Shown: positions 27,767 to 38,151, counted from the first letter of the stretch. The stretch: DNA of 64,000 nt from Parapedobacter indicus (GCF_900113765.1 NZ_FOQO01000002.1:496001-560000), one strand, 5' to 3'. A program made the numbers and translations. Notes: generated by a model from the sequence alone, not told the origin.

Positions 27767-29221
27767 ATGAATAGTCGAAAAAAGCAATTCGCCACGATCG
27801 TGTTTATATTTTTATCAAGCTATTCAGCCCGATCACAAGAACACAATGTCTCCGCGGGTTACATGCCTCCCTCCGACCCGTTGGTGCAACAAAACCTCGC
27901 CGAATGGCAAGATCTCAAATTCGGGCTTTTCATGCATTGGGGTACCTACAGCCAATGGGGGATCGTGGAAAGCTGGAGCCTATGCCCTGAAGATGAAGGG
28001 TGGACCGTACGGCGGGGGCCGCATGCCCAAAATTATTTTGATTATGTAAAAGCCTATGAAAACCTGCAAACGACGTTCAATCCCAAACAATTCAACCCCG
28101 AAAAATGGGCCGATGCGGCCAAACAGGCCGGCATGAAATACGTTGTTTTCACGACCAAACACCACGATGGTTTCGCCATGTTTGACACCCAGCAGAGCGA
28201 CTATAAAATCACCGACTCGAAAACACCTTTTTCCAGCAACCCGCGTGCCAACGTGACCAAAGAAATTTTCAATGCATTCCGTAGCGATGGCTTCAAGATC
28301 GGTACGTATTTTTCCAAACCCGACTGGCATTCCGACGATTACTGGTGGCCTTATTTTCCACCCAAGGATCGCAATGTCAACTACGATCCCATTAAATATC
28401 CCGAACGCTGGGAAAACTTCAAGAACTTTACCTACAACCAAATCGAGGAATTGATGACCGGCTACGGCAAGGTCGATATCCTTTGGCTGGACGGCGGTTG
28501 GGTACGGCCTTTTGCCACCATTGATACGGCCGTAGAATGGCAACGCACCATCAAAACCGAGCAGGATATCGATATGGCGCGCATCGCGAAGATGGCCCGC
28601 GGTCACCAACCCGGCCTTCTTGTCGTGGATCGCACCGTACCCGGTGAGTATGAAAACTACGTGACCCCGGAACAACAAGTACCTTCCGAACCGCTCGATA
28701 TCCCCTGGGAAAGCTGTCTCACCCTGGGTAATTCATGGAGCTACGTACCCAATGATACGTACAAGCCCGCTCGCCAAATCATACACACGCTCGTCAAGAT
28801 CGTTTCCAGAGGCGGCAACTACCTCCTGAATATCGGTCCGAGCCCAGACGGTGACTGGGCCCCGGATGCATATGACCGCCTGAAAGCCGTGGGCGAATGG
28901 ATGGCGATCAACGGCGAAGGAATTTACAGCAGCCGGACCATCGCTCCTTACGCGCAGCACAATATCTACTACACCCAGCACAAAGACGGCCATACCAGCT
29001 ATGCTTTTCTGCTATCTGATGAAAACAACGATCAGCTACACCTTCCTCCCACCATTCAACTGACCCTGCCCGATGGCAAACCGGTCAAACGGGTCGAAAT
29101 ACTCGGATTGGGTAAGCTGAAGTTTAAAACCAAGGGCAACGTATTGGAAATTACCGTTCCTGAAAGCAAACGCAGCAATACCGCGTTACGGTACGCCGCT
29201 GCGATCAAACTGAGCCACTAA
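27767..29221 (+). CDS. GH29 family alpha-L-fucosidase, secreted
   Basis: This 484-residue glycosidase has a signal peptide (YSARSQE). GH29 signatures include LKFGLFMHWGTYSQWG, KYVVFTTKHHDGFAMFD, and the nucleophile region KVDILWLDGGWV, where the aspartate after WL is the expected nucleophile. SRGGNYLLNIGPSPDGDW closes the barrel. It removes alpha-linked fucose by a retaining mechanism in the periplasm. It lies 54 bp after the FG-GAP gene and 19 bp before the esterase gene, so it is part of PUL 1. Confidence 0.95.
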   Translation: MNSRKKQFATIVFIFLSSYSARSQEHNVSAGYMPPSDPLVQQNLAEWQDLKFGLFMHWGTYSQWGIVESWSLCPEDEGWTVRRGPHAQNYFDYVKAYENLQTTFNPKQFNPEKWADAAKQAGMKYVVFTTKHHDGFAMFDTQQSDYKITDSKTPFSSNPRANVTKEIFNAFRSDGFKIGTYFSKPDWHSDDYWWPYFPPKDRNVNYDPIKYPERWENFKNFTYNQIEELMTGYGKVDILWLDGGWVRPFATIDTAVEWQRTIKTEQDIDMARIAKMARGHQPGLLVVDRTVPGEYENYVTPEQQVPSEPLDIPWESCLTLGNSWSYVPNDTYKPARQIIHTLVKIVSRGGNYLLNIGPSPDGDWAPDAYDRLKAVGEWMAINGEGIYSSRTIAPYAQHNIYYTQHKDGHTSYAFLLSDENNDQLHLPPTIQLTLPDGKPVKRVEILGLGKLKFKTKGNVLEITVPESKRSNTALRYAAAIKLSH

Positions 29222-29240
29222 ATCCGAAAATCGTCATAAC

Positions 29241-31781
29241 ATGTCAAAACCTTCCGTCTTCTTACGAATCACAAGTTTCGCCATCCTGCTGGCCGTACTG
29301 TGGGTTGACCTACAGGCACAGACTACACACCGGTTTACCGAGGGACTGATCATTCAGGTGCCGTCTAACTACGGCCGCGAAGCGGTTTATACCGATGTGT
29401 TGCTCTGGAACTATTACCAGGGCAAACTGCCCACACCGCAACAAGGACAGCCTTTTGGTGGACTAGCTACCGATGAGCCAGCCAACTGGATGCCGGTCAC
29501 CGCCGATACGTCAGGATTTTTCCGGCCCCAACCAACTACCGGCGGCAACCTGAACAGCCCGAACAACCCCGCAGGTCCCGGACGTATAGAGCGCTTGAGT
29601 GGAAAACGGCAAACTGCGCCGCAACGCCGCAGGTGGAGACCGAGTTATTTATACCTCACCTATTCGTCGTCCAAAACACAGGTGGCAACACTTAATGTAC
29701 GGGGCAACAGTGCCGTACTTGTCAATGGCACATTGCATATGGGAGACCCCTACCGCATGGGATGGATGGAAATCCCCGTGCAACTGAAGAAGGGATTGAA
29801 TGAATTTTATGTCCGCGGCTTATTGGTGGCGGCTGAACTCCATTTTCCGGAAAAACCGGTGTACCTCAATACGGAAGATCTTACCTTGCCCGACATCGTA
29901 CAGGGGAAAGATAAAAGCCACCTCCTAGCCGGCGTTGTCGTCGTCAACACTTCATCAAAGGTGGTAAGCGGCCTGACCATGGGCAGTTCCACCCAAGGAC
30001 AGGCGGCGGAAGCGACCGTACCGGACATTCCGCCATACAGCACACGCAAAGTGACCGTCCCGATCAACGCATCCAAGGTGACGGAAACGGGAGACGTACG
30101 AAGCCAGCTAACGCTGAGACAAAAAGGGAAAGTCGTCGATCAACAGTACCTGTTACTGCGCAGCGTAACTCCTACCCTGCCTTACCGCATCACCTTCGTG
30201 AGCGAAATCGACGGCAGCCTGCAATATTACGCGGTCAATCCTGCTGCCGGAGGTGAGAAACCGGGCGATGCGCTCTTCTTTTCGGTACACGGTGCGGGTG
30301 TCGAAGCACTCGGCCAGGCGCAAGCCTACCAGTCGAAAGACTGGGGCACACTCGTGGCACCTACCAACCGCAGGCCCCGTGGATTCAACTGGGAGGATTG
30401 GGGGCGTATCGATGCACTGGAAGTATTGGCTTTGGCCCGTGAAACGCTCCAACCGGACACCCAGCGCATTTACCTTACCGGGCATTCTATGGGCGGCCAC
30501 GGCACGTGGTTCCTCGGCGCCACCTATCCCGACAAATGGGCGGCCATTGCCCCGTGTGCAGGGTATCCCACGCTAAAGGGATACGGCTCGGCTGATGGAT
30601 TGATTCCCGAAAAAGGCCGCAATGCAATGGAAACACTATTATTGCGTTCCAGCAACCAAAGTGATGTCATTGCCTATGCGTCGAATTACAGACCGCTGGG
30701 TGTCTACGTGCTGCATGGAGATGCCGACCAAACCGTGCCGGTTACCTATGCCCGCCAGATGCGTGCGGTGCTCGGCGAGTTCCACCCGGATTTCAACTAC
30801 TACGAATATCCCAACGGTTCTCATTGGTATAGCAACGAAAGTGTCGACTGGAAACCGCTATTTGACTACTTCAAATGGCATAAACGGAAAGTCGACACCG
30901 CCGTGCACACCATTGACTTCAAGACCGCCAATCCGGGTATTTCAGCTTCGTATTACTGGGCCACCATCTACCAGCAGCAGGAACCGCTGGAATATTCCCA
31001 CCTGGTTCTTTCGCGCGACATCAACCAAGGGGCGATCATAGGTACGACCGAAAACATCCATACCCTACAACTGGACGTCAACGCATTCCCTTCCGGAAAG
31101 TCTATCCGCATCCAACTGGATAGTCTCAATGAGATCAGCCTTGAGAAACCGACCGGTGCTCCCTTCATTTATCTGAAAAAACAAGAAAGCGGCTGGCAGG
31201 CGGTCGACCGACCTTCTGCCGGAGAAAAAGGTCCACACCGCAACGGAACGTTCAAAGAGGCCTTCAACCATCGTATGGTGTATGTATACGGCACCCATGG
31301 CACGGAAGCGGAAAACCAATGGGCGATGGAAAAGGCGATATACGATGCCGAATCGTGGTATTACCGCGGAAATGGCGCATTTGATATCATTGCCGACCGT
31401 GATTTCGATGCCCCGGCTTATGCCGATCGCAACGTCATCCTGATCGGCAACGCAAAAACGAACAGCGCCTGGAACACCTTGCTGGCGAACTGCCCCATCA
31501 ACGTCAATCCCAATGGCGTACAGATCGGCACAAAACAATACCAGGGAGACGACCTGGGCGGGTATTTCGTCTGGAAAAAGCCCGGGACTTCCATCGGATC
31601 GGTAGGCGTCATTACGGGAACCGGACTAAAGGGTATGCAGGCGGCAACCGCAAACCAGTACTTCGCCGGGGCGAGCGGCTTTCCAGATTATGTGTTCTTC
31701 AAACTTGATATGCTCAAAAACGGCCCCGAAGATGTTGTTGGCGCTGGATTTTACACCAATCAGTGGGAGGTAGGTCAATGA
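29241..31781 (+). CDS. Secreted alpha/beta-hydrolase (prolyl-oligopeptidase/esterase type) with accessory beta domains
   Basis: This 846-residue exported protein has a signal peptide ending LQAQT. A beta-rich N-terminal half (to about residue 330) precedes the catalytic domain. The serine sits in TGHSMGGHGTWFLGATYP, the aspartate candidate in LHGDADQTVP, and the histidine in NGSHWYSNES. About 270 further residues form a C-terminal part without a recognisable signature. Such enzymes in PULs often remove acetyl or other esters from polysaccharides, but peptidase activity cannot be excluded. The next gene overlaps its stop by ATGA (31778-31781). Confidence 0.82.
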   Translation: MSKPSVFLRITSFAILLAVLWVDLQAQTTHRFTEGLIIQVPSNYGREAVYTDVLLWNYYQGKLPTPQQGQPFGGLATDEPANWMPVTADTSGFFRPQPTTGGNLNSPNNPAGPGRIERLSGKRQTAPQRRRWRPSYLYLTYSSSKTQVATLNVRGNSAVLVNGTLHMGDPYRMGWMEIPVQLKKGLNEFYVRGLLVAAELHFPEKPVYLNTEDLTLPDIVQGKDKSHLLAGVVVVNTSSKVVSGLTMGSSTQGQAAEATVPDIPPYSTRKVTVPINASKVTETGDVRSQLTLRQKGKVVDQQYLLLRSVTPTLPYRITFVSEIDGSLQYYAVNPAAGGEKPGDALFFSVHGAGVEALGQAQAYQSKDWGTLVAPTNRRPRGFNWEDWGRIDALEVLALARETLQPDTQRIYLTGHSMGGHGTWFLGATYPDKWAAIAPCAGYPTLKGYGSADGLIPEKGRNAMETLLLRSSNQSDVIAYASNYRPLGVYVLHGDADQTVPVTYARQMRAVLGEFHPDFNYYEYPNGSHWYSNESVDWKPLFDYFKWHKRKVDTAVHTIDFKTANPGISASYYWATIYQQQEPLEYSHLVLSRDINQGAIIGTTENIHTLQLDVNAFPSGKSIRIQLDSLNEISLEKPTGAPFIYLKKQESGWQAVDRPSAGEKGPHRNGTFKEAFNHRMVYVYGTHGTEAENQWAMEKAIYDAESWYYRGNGAFDIIADRDFDAPAYADRNVILIGNAKTNSAWNTLLANCPINVNPNGVQIGTKQYQGDDLGGYFVWKKPGTSIGSVGVITGTGLKGMQAATANQYFAGASGFPDYVFFKLDMLKNGPEDVVGAGFYTNQWEVGQ

Positions 31782-32950
31782 ACAACCTAATAAGGATTCA
31801 CCGCATGAGCGCATTAGCAGCGCTCCTGCTTTGTTTCTCTACCGTGGGCAACGCACAACAACGGGGGCTGACCAAAGCAAGGGCCAACAAATTGGCGCAA
31901 GAAGCGCTGACAGCCGCTTTGGAAGCATACCGACCTACTGCCACAAAAATATGGCTAGCGAAGAAAATCAGGCACAAAGACGGTTCCGAAATGAAGTTTG
32001 AATACAACGTGTTCGGCGATAAACCTGCCGACGGCCGGAGCCTTTACATCTCCCTGCATGGCGGCGGCAATGCCCCTGCCGAAGTGAATGACAAGCAATG
32101 GACCAACCAGATTTCGTTATATACACCCAAGGAAGGGGTATATGTGGCGCCACGCGCACCCACCAACACCTGGATGTTATGGCATGAAAATCACATCGAC
32201 GATCTTTTTGATGAACTGATCAAAACGGCCATCGTCATGGAGGGTGTGAATCCCAATAAAGTGTACTTATTGGGCTACTCAGCGGGAGGCGACGGCGTTT
32301 TCCAGCTGGCACCCCGCATGGCCGACCGATGGGCTGCCGCCTCCATGATGGCCGGACACCCCGGCGATGCGCAGATCGTGAACCTCCGCAATCTTCCATT
32401 TGCCCTCTTCATGGGCGGACTGGATTCCGCGTATAACCGCAATGGACTGGCTGCGATTTGGGAAAAACAATTAGACAGCCTACAACAGCAGGACCCGAAT
32501 GGATACACCCATCTGGTACGTATTTATCCCGAAAACGGTCACTGGATGCAACGGAAGGATTCCGTCGCTGTCGATTGGATGGCTGCGCATGTACGCAACG
32601 CGTACCCCGACAAAGTCATTTGGGTACAGGACGACCGCATACACAAACGGTTTTATTGGCTGGGCGTACCCACTTCGGAAGCTGCAACCGGTAAAACCCT
32701 GCACGTCCGTATCCACAACCAGACCGTGGATATCCTGCAAAATGATTACGAAACATGCTTTATCTACCTCAATGACCAACTGGTCAACCTGGATAAGCCT
32801 ATCCTCGTCACCTATCGAGGGAAACGCATCTTTCGGGGACGTGTCAAACGCAATGCTGCACACATCCAAACCAGCGCCGAGCGATTGGACGAAGGGTTTA
32901 TCTATTCGGCCAAATTAACGCTCAACAATGGAAAAATAACAATCGATTGA
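31778..32950 (+). CDS. Secreted alpha/beta-hydrolase, putative carbohydrate esterase
   Basis: This 390-residue protein has a signal peptide (STVGNAQQR). Serine-hydrolase features are an oxyanion stretch SLHGGGNAP, the nucleophile motif LLGYSAGGDGVF and the histidine in YPENGHWMQ. A small C-terminal beta domain follows. I start it at ATG 31778, which shares ATGA with the stop of the upstream esterase; the ORF otherwise begins at 31763. Coupling to the larger hydrolase suggests the two act on the same decorated glycan. The family assignment beyond alpha/beta-hydrolase is uncertain. Confidence 0.82.
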   Translation: MNNLIRIHRMSALAALLLCFSTVGNAQQRGLTKARANKLAQEALTAALEAYRPTATKIWLAKKIRHKDGSEMKFEYNVFGDKPADGRSLYISLHGGGNAPAEVNDKQWTNQISLYTPKEGVYVAPRAPTNTWMLWHENHIDDLFDELIKTAIVMEGVNPNKVYLLGYSAGGDGVFQLAPRMADRWAAASMMAGHPGDAQIVNLRNLPFALFMGGLDSAYNRNGLAAIWEKQLDSLQQQDPNGYTHLVRIYPENGHWMQRKDSVAVDWMAAHVRNAYPDKVIWVQDDRIHKRFYWLGVPTSEAATGKTLHVRIHNQTVDILQNDYETCFIYLNDQLVNLDKPILVTYRGKRIFRGRVKRNAAHIQTSAERLDEGFIYSAKLTLNNGKITID

Positions 32951-33060
32951 CCCACCTGCTTAGAACTCCTATACCAAAAATAAGGTATATAGGAAAATTC
33001 TATGCGGTCTGCGGCTTTAAATTTGGCGCTATGGTAACTCAAGATTTAAGCGCAAATTTT

Positions 33061-33918
33061 ATGAAAACGATCAGCAGCTCTATTGCTGCATTTTTTTTAC
33101 TTACCTCTTGCCTGGCATGCGAGCGGGGAGAATCCAAAGCCACGGAATCCGGGAAAGAAGTCCCCACAACACCGGAAGGACCATCCGCCGATATCACTAC
33201 CCCTACCCTCGGTGAAGATGGCCAATACCGGATCGAATGGAAAGGAATCACTTGGCTGGTAAAGCATGCCACCAATCGCGACGAGCCGAGAGGGCCGGGC
33301 GAGAATACCTGGAGCAGCCGAAACGTGTGGATCGATAATCAAGATAACCTTCATCTGAAAATTACCAGACAGTCGGATGGCCGCTACTTATGTGCAGAAT
33401 TACAAAGTGAAAATGCCTATCAATACGGCACCTATACCTGGAAAGTCTCCAGTGATCTCAGCACCTTGCAGAAAGATGTGATTTTCGGCCTGTTCCAATA
33501 CGGAGGAACGGATTACATCAACGAAATCGATTTTGAATTTACGCGTTGGAATAACGCTTCCAGCAATTGGTGCAATTATACCGTATACCGAAATCAGGTA
33601 ACGACTTCAAATCCGGAGGTAAATTATGTGCATGTCGATTATTCGGAGCCCTTGGCGGGAACCGCTACCACACATGCATACACGCGTGAGGCCGACAAGA
33701 TAACTTTCAGAAGCTACCACGGCCACGGCACTTCCACACGCTTTGCAAACATACCGGGCGGCACCGCAGGATGGGTATTTGATGAGCCAGGTACCGTGCC
33801 GACCAAGGCAATGCCGGTCTACATCCAGCTATGGACAAAATACAAAAATATGATAAACTACGAGCTGAACAGTCCGAGTGTGGAGGTCATCGTAAACGAT
33901 TTCATCTTTACCCCATAA
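33061..33918 (+). CDS. GH16-like lipoprotein (concanavalin-type glycoside hydrolase)
   Basis: This protein of about 285 residues starts at ATG 33061, giving a lipoprotein signal MKTISSSIAAFFLL with lipobox cysteines in TSCLACERG. An upstream non-ATG start at 32947 is unlikely. The body resembles GH16 beta-sandwich proteins: YQYGTYTWKVSSDL, then NEIDFEFTRWNN, which fits the ExDxE catalytic motif, then VYIQLWTKY. GH16 members cleave beta-1,3/1,4-glucans or galactans, and some act as binders only. The 110-bp gap before it has an imperfect hairpin (32968-32993) without a T-run. Confidence 0.78.
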   Translation: MKTISSSIAAFFLLTSCLACERGESKATESGKEVPTTPEGPSADITTPTLGEDGQYRIEWKGITWLVKHATNRDEPRGPGENTWSSRNVWIDNQDNLHLKITRQSDGRYLCAELQSENAYQYGTYTWKVSSDLSTLQKDVIFGLFQYGGTDYINEIDFEFTRWNNASSNWCNYTVYRNQVTTSNPEVNYVHVDYSEPLAGTATTHAYTREADKITFRSYHGHGTSTRFANIPGGTAGWVFDEPGTVPTKAMPVYIQLWTKYKNMINYELNSPSVEVIVNDFIFTP

Positions 33919-33928
33919 TCCAAAAACT

Positions 33929-33960
33929 TAGCTATATTGCATACCCAGTAAATATAGCTA
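33929..33960. repeat. Perfect AT-rich inverted repeat before the HTCS gene
   Basis: TAGCTATATT (33929-33938) and AATATAGCTA (33951-33960) are exact complements around a 12-base spacer, 10 bp after the GH16-like stop and 18 bp before the HTCS start. The following GGTTTTATATAT is T-rich, so it could be a weak terminator or a regulator-binding site. Confidence 0.5.
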
Positions 33961-33977
33961 GGTTTTATATATCCGAT

Positions 33978-36900
33978 ATGAGTAGGGTCTGGTTCCGTTG
34001 CTGCCTTCTGTTGGTCTGTCTGAGCAATTGCATGCTTGCCCGGGCACAATGGGATTATTTAAAATTCAAGCAGCTGAAAACATCGGACGGCCTTTCCCAA
34101 AACACCATACAGACCATCTTCGAAGACGACTTAGGGTTCCTGTGGTTTGGCACACAGGATGGAATCAACAAATATGATAGTTATCAATTCCATATCATAC
34201 GGAAAACCCCGGATAACGAACAAACCCTGTATTCCAACGACATCAAATCCATCGTTCAGGATCGCGACAAACAGCTATGGATTGCCACATCTGATTCGGA
34301 ATGTCCCAACATCTTCGATCCCGTTACCCGTCAGATCAAGGGCGCGGATGTTTACCTAGCCGATAAAGCGACGGATTTGTCCAACGTGATTTCCTTCTCG
34401 ACAACCCGGGAAGGTGATGTATTGCTTTGCAGCCGATTATCCGGATTATTGGTTTACGATCACCAGCAAAAAAAGATTACAGCTACCGAAGTCGACTTCC
34501 CGGTCACCTGCACGGAACAGGATCCGCAAGGAAACCTGTGGGTGGGCACCTACCAGCAAGGTGTGGTCGTTACCGACCGGAAAGGCCGGATCATTCATCG
34601 GTACGAAGCACTCAACGATGGCCCCGTTACGGATATCCACGTCGATCAATCGGGGCGGATCTGGGCAAGTTCAGCAACGTCAGGAATATACTACTTTGAT
34701 CCAGCGCAAAGTCGCTTTACCAACGCACGGCTCGATTTCGCCGATAAACTCATCGGACAGACGAAAGTTTTGTGCATCGGCGAAGATATCGATGGGCAGA
34801 TTTGGTGCGGCACCGAAAACGAAGGGCTGTATATTCTGAATCTGCCCCAACGGCGCTGCAAAATATACCGCGCAGATAAACAAGATGCCCGGAGCATTAC
34901 AAGCAACTCCATCAACTGCATCCAACGGGATCGGAAAGGCAATATGTGGGTTGGAACATCCGGTGCAGGCATATCCATGGTCAATATCGATGAAATCAAC
35001 ATCCTGCATTTCCGGAATACCGATAATCCCCACAGCCTGAATAATAACATCATAAATTGCCTTTTTCAGGATGCAGGAGGCAATATCTGGATCGGTACAG
35101 ACGGAGGCGGACTGAACCGGTTTGACAAAGCCCAAAACGCCTTTGCCAACGGGCGCGACGTCCCCTTTCAACAGCCGGGTGCGGGACGCTACGTGGTTTC
35201 GATCACCGAAGGCAATGACGATGAATTGTGGGTCGGTACCTGGGGAGAGGGGATTTACCGCTACCATCGGGGGAGAAAGGGCACAAAAAGAGTAAATACG
35301 ACCAACACACCGGAGCTGAAAAGCAATAATATCAACAGTATGCTGAAAGACCGGCGCGGCCGGATCTGGATAGGCACATACGGGGGCGGGTTGACGGTGT
35401 ATGACCCAGCGGAAGACCGATTCCGGCATTACGGGATGGAGAAAGACATAAACAGCAACCACATACTTTCCCTCTTTGAATCTTCCGATGGGACGATCTG
35501 GATGGGAACCGAAGGTAGCGGCATCGGGGTATACAGTCCCGAAACCGGTTCATTCGATGCAATCACGACCGATTCGGAATTAGCCGACAACCCGCTTTCC
35601 AACAACACCGTAAAAAGCTTTGCCGAAGACCGGCATGGCAACATCTGGGTTGGAACCTCCTACGGACTCAATAAACTGGATGATACCCACAAACGAAATA
35701 CTGTGTATTTTACTTCCAATTCTGCCCTCCAAAGTGACATTGTCAATGCGATTGTGACGGATAATTACGGGCATATCTGGGCGGCTACAAATAAAGGCAT
35801 CACAAAAATCGACGACCGTACACAAGCGATGGTCAACTACATGCCCTCCAATGGCCTGCAGGGCGATGAGTTCAGGCGGGCTAAGCTCGTAGACCGCGAA
35901 GGGAACCTCTATTTCGGTGGGGTCAACGGACTCAACGTGATCAACAAATCCGGCGTTAAACCCCGGAATTACACCCCCTCGCTGGTATTTACGAATTTTC
36001 AGCTGGGCAATGTCGACGTTCCCATCAGCACGCCGCAACAACCGACCCCGTTGGCGCAGGATATCAACTACACAGAAACCATTACGCTGGATCATACACA
36101 AAATATTTTTTCGGTTGAATTTGCTTCACTCAATTATGTGGATCCGGCCCTGAAGACCTACGCCTATAAGCTCGATGGGCTGGATAAGAAATGGCTGCCG
36201 CTGGGAGACAAAAATACCCTATCGTTCAACAACCTCCCGCCCGGCGCGTATAACTTGCTCGTGAGAGGGGTCGACAACAGCGGCAGTTGGTCGGATAACG
36301 TAGCCAGTATCCGGATAGCCATTACCCCACCGTTCTGGTTGACGTGGTGGTTTAAAACCCTCGCTTTTGTTTTGGCATCCGTCGGCATTCTATCTAGCTA
36401 CTACTACCGGCTCCGGAGCATCCGCCGGCAAAACACCCTGTTGGAACGAAAAATTGCTGAAAAAACAACCCAATTGCATACTGCCAACAGCGAATTGCAG
36501 ACGACCAACCAGGAGATCCGGAATCAGAATACCACGCTCGCACTAAAAAACGAAGAAATCAGCCGGCAACAGCAAAAGATTATCGAGCAAAACGGCAAAC
36601 TGGAAACGGTCATCAGTGAACTGGAAACGAGTAACCAGATGAAGGACAAGTTCCTGTCCATTCTGGTGCATGACCTGAAGAATCCGCTCTCTGCACTCAC
36701 CGGACTTACCGATTTGCTGAAAGAGAATCTTCCGCACCTTTCCAGGAAGGAGATTACGGCGTACATCGAAGACCTGAGCCTTTCGTCCAATTCGCTGAGC
36801 AATCTGGTCATCAACCTGCTGGAATGGGGAAAAACCAAAACCAACAAGCTGCATTTCTCGCCGAAGTCATTCAATCTATATGACCTCATCCAAAAGAACG

Positions 36901-38144
36901 TCTATCTGTTCAATCTACAGCTACAGGGCAAACACATTCAGTGCAACGTATCGGTAGACTCCGGTGTGCGGCTGTTCGCAGACTATCAGATGATCAATAC
37001 CATCATCCGGAATATTTTAAGTAATTCCATCAAATATACCAACGAAGGTGGACGGGTAACCTTCGAATGCATCAACGATGAAGGGTACATTCACATCAAG
37101 ATCCGGGATAACGGGATTGGTATGGACACCGCCCAAATCGAGAAAATCTTCCGGGATCAATCGGATTCGACCATCGGCACCAACGGTGAAACCGGTACGG
37201 GCCTGGGCTTTCAGATATGCCGGGAATTTATCAGAGCCCACAACGGTGAGCTGTCCATACAAAGTACCAAAGGCAAGGGTTCGGTATTCACCATTTCGCT
37301 GCCGAATGTGCGGGGCGACTCCGGAAATCACCAACGAGATCTCCTCGCTCCCACTCCAATGGTGGCCGAATCGCTGCATAAATTCGCCAACGTGCGCGTC
37401 CTGGTGGTCGACGATAACCAAAGCATCCGATCCCTGCTTCGACATATGCTGGAAAATTACTTTGAAGTGGATGAAGCCTGCAACGGCCAGGAAGGCCTGG
37501 ATATGGCACGCAAAACGCAGCCCGACCTGATTATCACCGATCTGATCATGCCGGGCATCGATGGATTGTCGTTAACGAAATCGATAAAAAGCGATCTCAT
37601 GACGTCGCACATACCTGTATTATTGCTGACCGGTGAAGATCAGGAAGCCAGTCAGCTACTGGGGTATAAAGCGGGCGCGGATATCTACCTCACCAAACCC
37701 CTCCATGCCGATCTCCTGCTCGCCGTCATCGGCAATTTCCTCGACAGACCCAAACCAACCTCGAAAGAGCTGATCGACGAAAGCACACCCGAGACAGCCG
37801 ATCTGGGACTATCCGAACTCGACAAAGCTTTTATGGAAGATGTACGGGATTTCGTGGTGACACACATGACAGAATACGACCTCGACTACAGAAGCCTGTG
37901 CCGCCAATTCGGCATGAGCCGTTCCATCCTCTATGCCAAATTCAAGGCCATTACCGGCAAGGGAGTGCATGATTACATCAAATCCATCCGCCTGGCGGAA
38001 GCGGAGAAGTTGCTGCACGAAGGCAAAATGAATGTTAGCCAGATTGCGTATTCCGTGGGATTCAATTCAGTATCTTATTTTTCGAAGTCGTTTTCCAAGC
38101 AGATGAACGTATCGCCCAAAGCCTATCAGAAAAATCCGAAATGA
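33978..38144 (+). CDS. Hybrid two-component system sensor/regulator (HTCS)
   Basis: This protein of about 1388 residues starts at ATG 33978, which gives a signal peptide/anchor (CCLLLVCLSNCMLARAQ). Modules in order are periplasmic two-component propeller repeats (LSQNTIQTIFEDDLGFLWFGTQDG and many like it, about 30-700), a Y_Y_Y domain (about 715-780) and a membrane helix (about 785-810). A coiled coil, HisKA with phospho-histidine in VHDLKNP (about 898), HATPase_c (NSIKYTNEGG; GTGLGFQICREF), a receiver (LVVDDNQ; aspartate in IITDLIMPG, about 1187) and a C-terminal AraC-type DNA-binding domain follow. HTCS proteins bind a glycan fragment in the periplasm and activate their PUL. It is 7 bp before cysC. 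Confidence 0.96.
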   Translation: MSRVWFRCCLLLVCLSNCMLARAQWDYLKFKQLKTSDGLSQNTIQTIFEDDLGFLWFGTQDGINKYDSYQFHIIRKTPDNEQTLYSNDIKSIVQDRDKQLWIATSDSECPNIFDPVTRQIKGADVYLADKATDLSNVISFSTTREGDVLLCSRLSGLLVYDHQQKKITATEVDFPVTCTEQDPQGNLWVGTYQQGVVVTDRKGRIIHRYEALNDGPVTDIHVDQSGRIWASSATSGIYYFDPAQSRFTNARLDFADKLIGQTKVLCIGEDIDGQIWCGTENEGLYILNLPQRRCKIYRADKQDARSITSNSINCIQRDRKGNMWVGTSGAGISMVNIDEINILHFRNTDNPHSLNNNIINCLFQDAGGNIWIGTDGGGLNRFDKAQNAFANGRDVPFQQPGAGRYVVSITEGNDDELWVGTWGEGIYRYHRGRKGTKRVNTTNTPELKSNNINSMLKDRRGRIWIGTYGGGLTVYDPAEDRFRHYGMEKDINSNHILSLFESSDGTIWMGTEGSGIGVYSPETGSFDAITTDSELADNPLSNNTVKSFAEDRHGNIWVGTSYGLNKLDDTHKRNTVYFTSNSALQSDIVNAIVTDNYGHIWAATNKGITKIDDRTQAMVNYMPSNGLQGDEFRRAKLVDREGNLYFGGVNGLNVINKSGVKPRNYTPSLVFTNFQLGNVDVPISTPQQPTPLAQDINYTETITLDHTQNIFSVEFASLNYVDPALKTYAYKLDGLDKKWLPLGDKNTLSFNNLPPGAYNLLVRGVDNSGSWSDNVASIRIAITPPFWLTWWFKTLAFVLASVGILSSYYYRLRSIRRQNTLLERKIAEKTTQLHTANSELQTTNQEIRNQNTTLALKNEEISRQQQKIIEQNGKLETVISELETSNQMKDKFLSILVHDLKNPLSALTGLTDLLKENLPHLSRKEITAYIEDLSLSSNSLSNLVINLLEWGKTKTNKLHFSPKSFNLYDLIQKNVYLFNLQLQGKHIQCNVSVDSGVRLFADYQMINTIIRNILSNSIKYTNEGGRVTFECINDEGYIHIKIRDNGIGMDTAQIEKIFRDQSDSTIGTNGETGTGLGFQICREFIRAHNGELSIQSTKGKGSVFTISLPNVRGDSGNHQRDLLAPTPMVAESLHKFANVRVLVVDDNQSIRSLLRHMLENYFEVDEACNGQEGLDMARKTQPDLIITDLIMPGIDGLSLTKSIKSDLMTSHIPVLLLTGEDQEASQLLGYKAGADIYLTKPLHADLLLAVIGNFLDRPKPTSKELIDESTPETADLGLSELDKAFMEDVRDFVVTHMTEYDLDYRSLCRQFGMSRSILYAKFKAITGKGVHDYIKSIRLAEAEKLLHEGKMNVSQIAYSVGFNSVSYFSKSFSKQMNVSPKAYQKNPK

Positions 38145-38151
38145 ACCCGAC

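Noticed and set aside
27980-28678. 232-codon minus-strand open frame
   Set aside because: Antisense to the conserved GH29 barrel; composition follows the fucosidase codons.
31065-31538. 157-codon minus-strand open frame
   Set aside because: Antisense inside the large esterase gene, with no recognisable domain.
32947-33060. N-terminal extension of the GH16-like protein from a TTG start
   Set aside because: The lipoprotein signal begins at ATG 33061, and the extension has no homology-like features.
34680-35462. 260-codon minus-strand open frame
   Set aside because: Antisense to the repeated propeller of the HTCS gene; repeats make long shadow frames.
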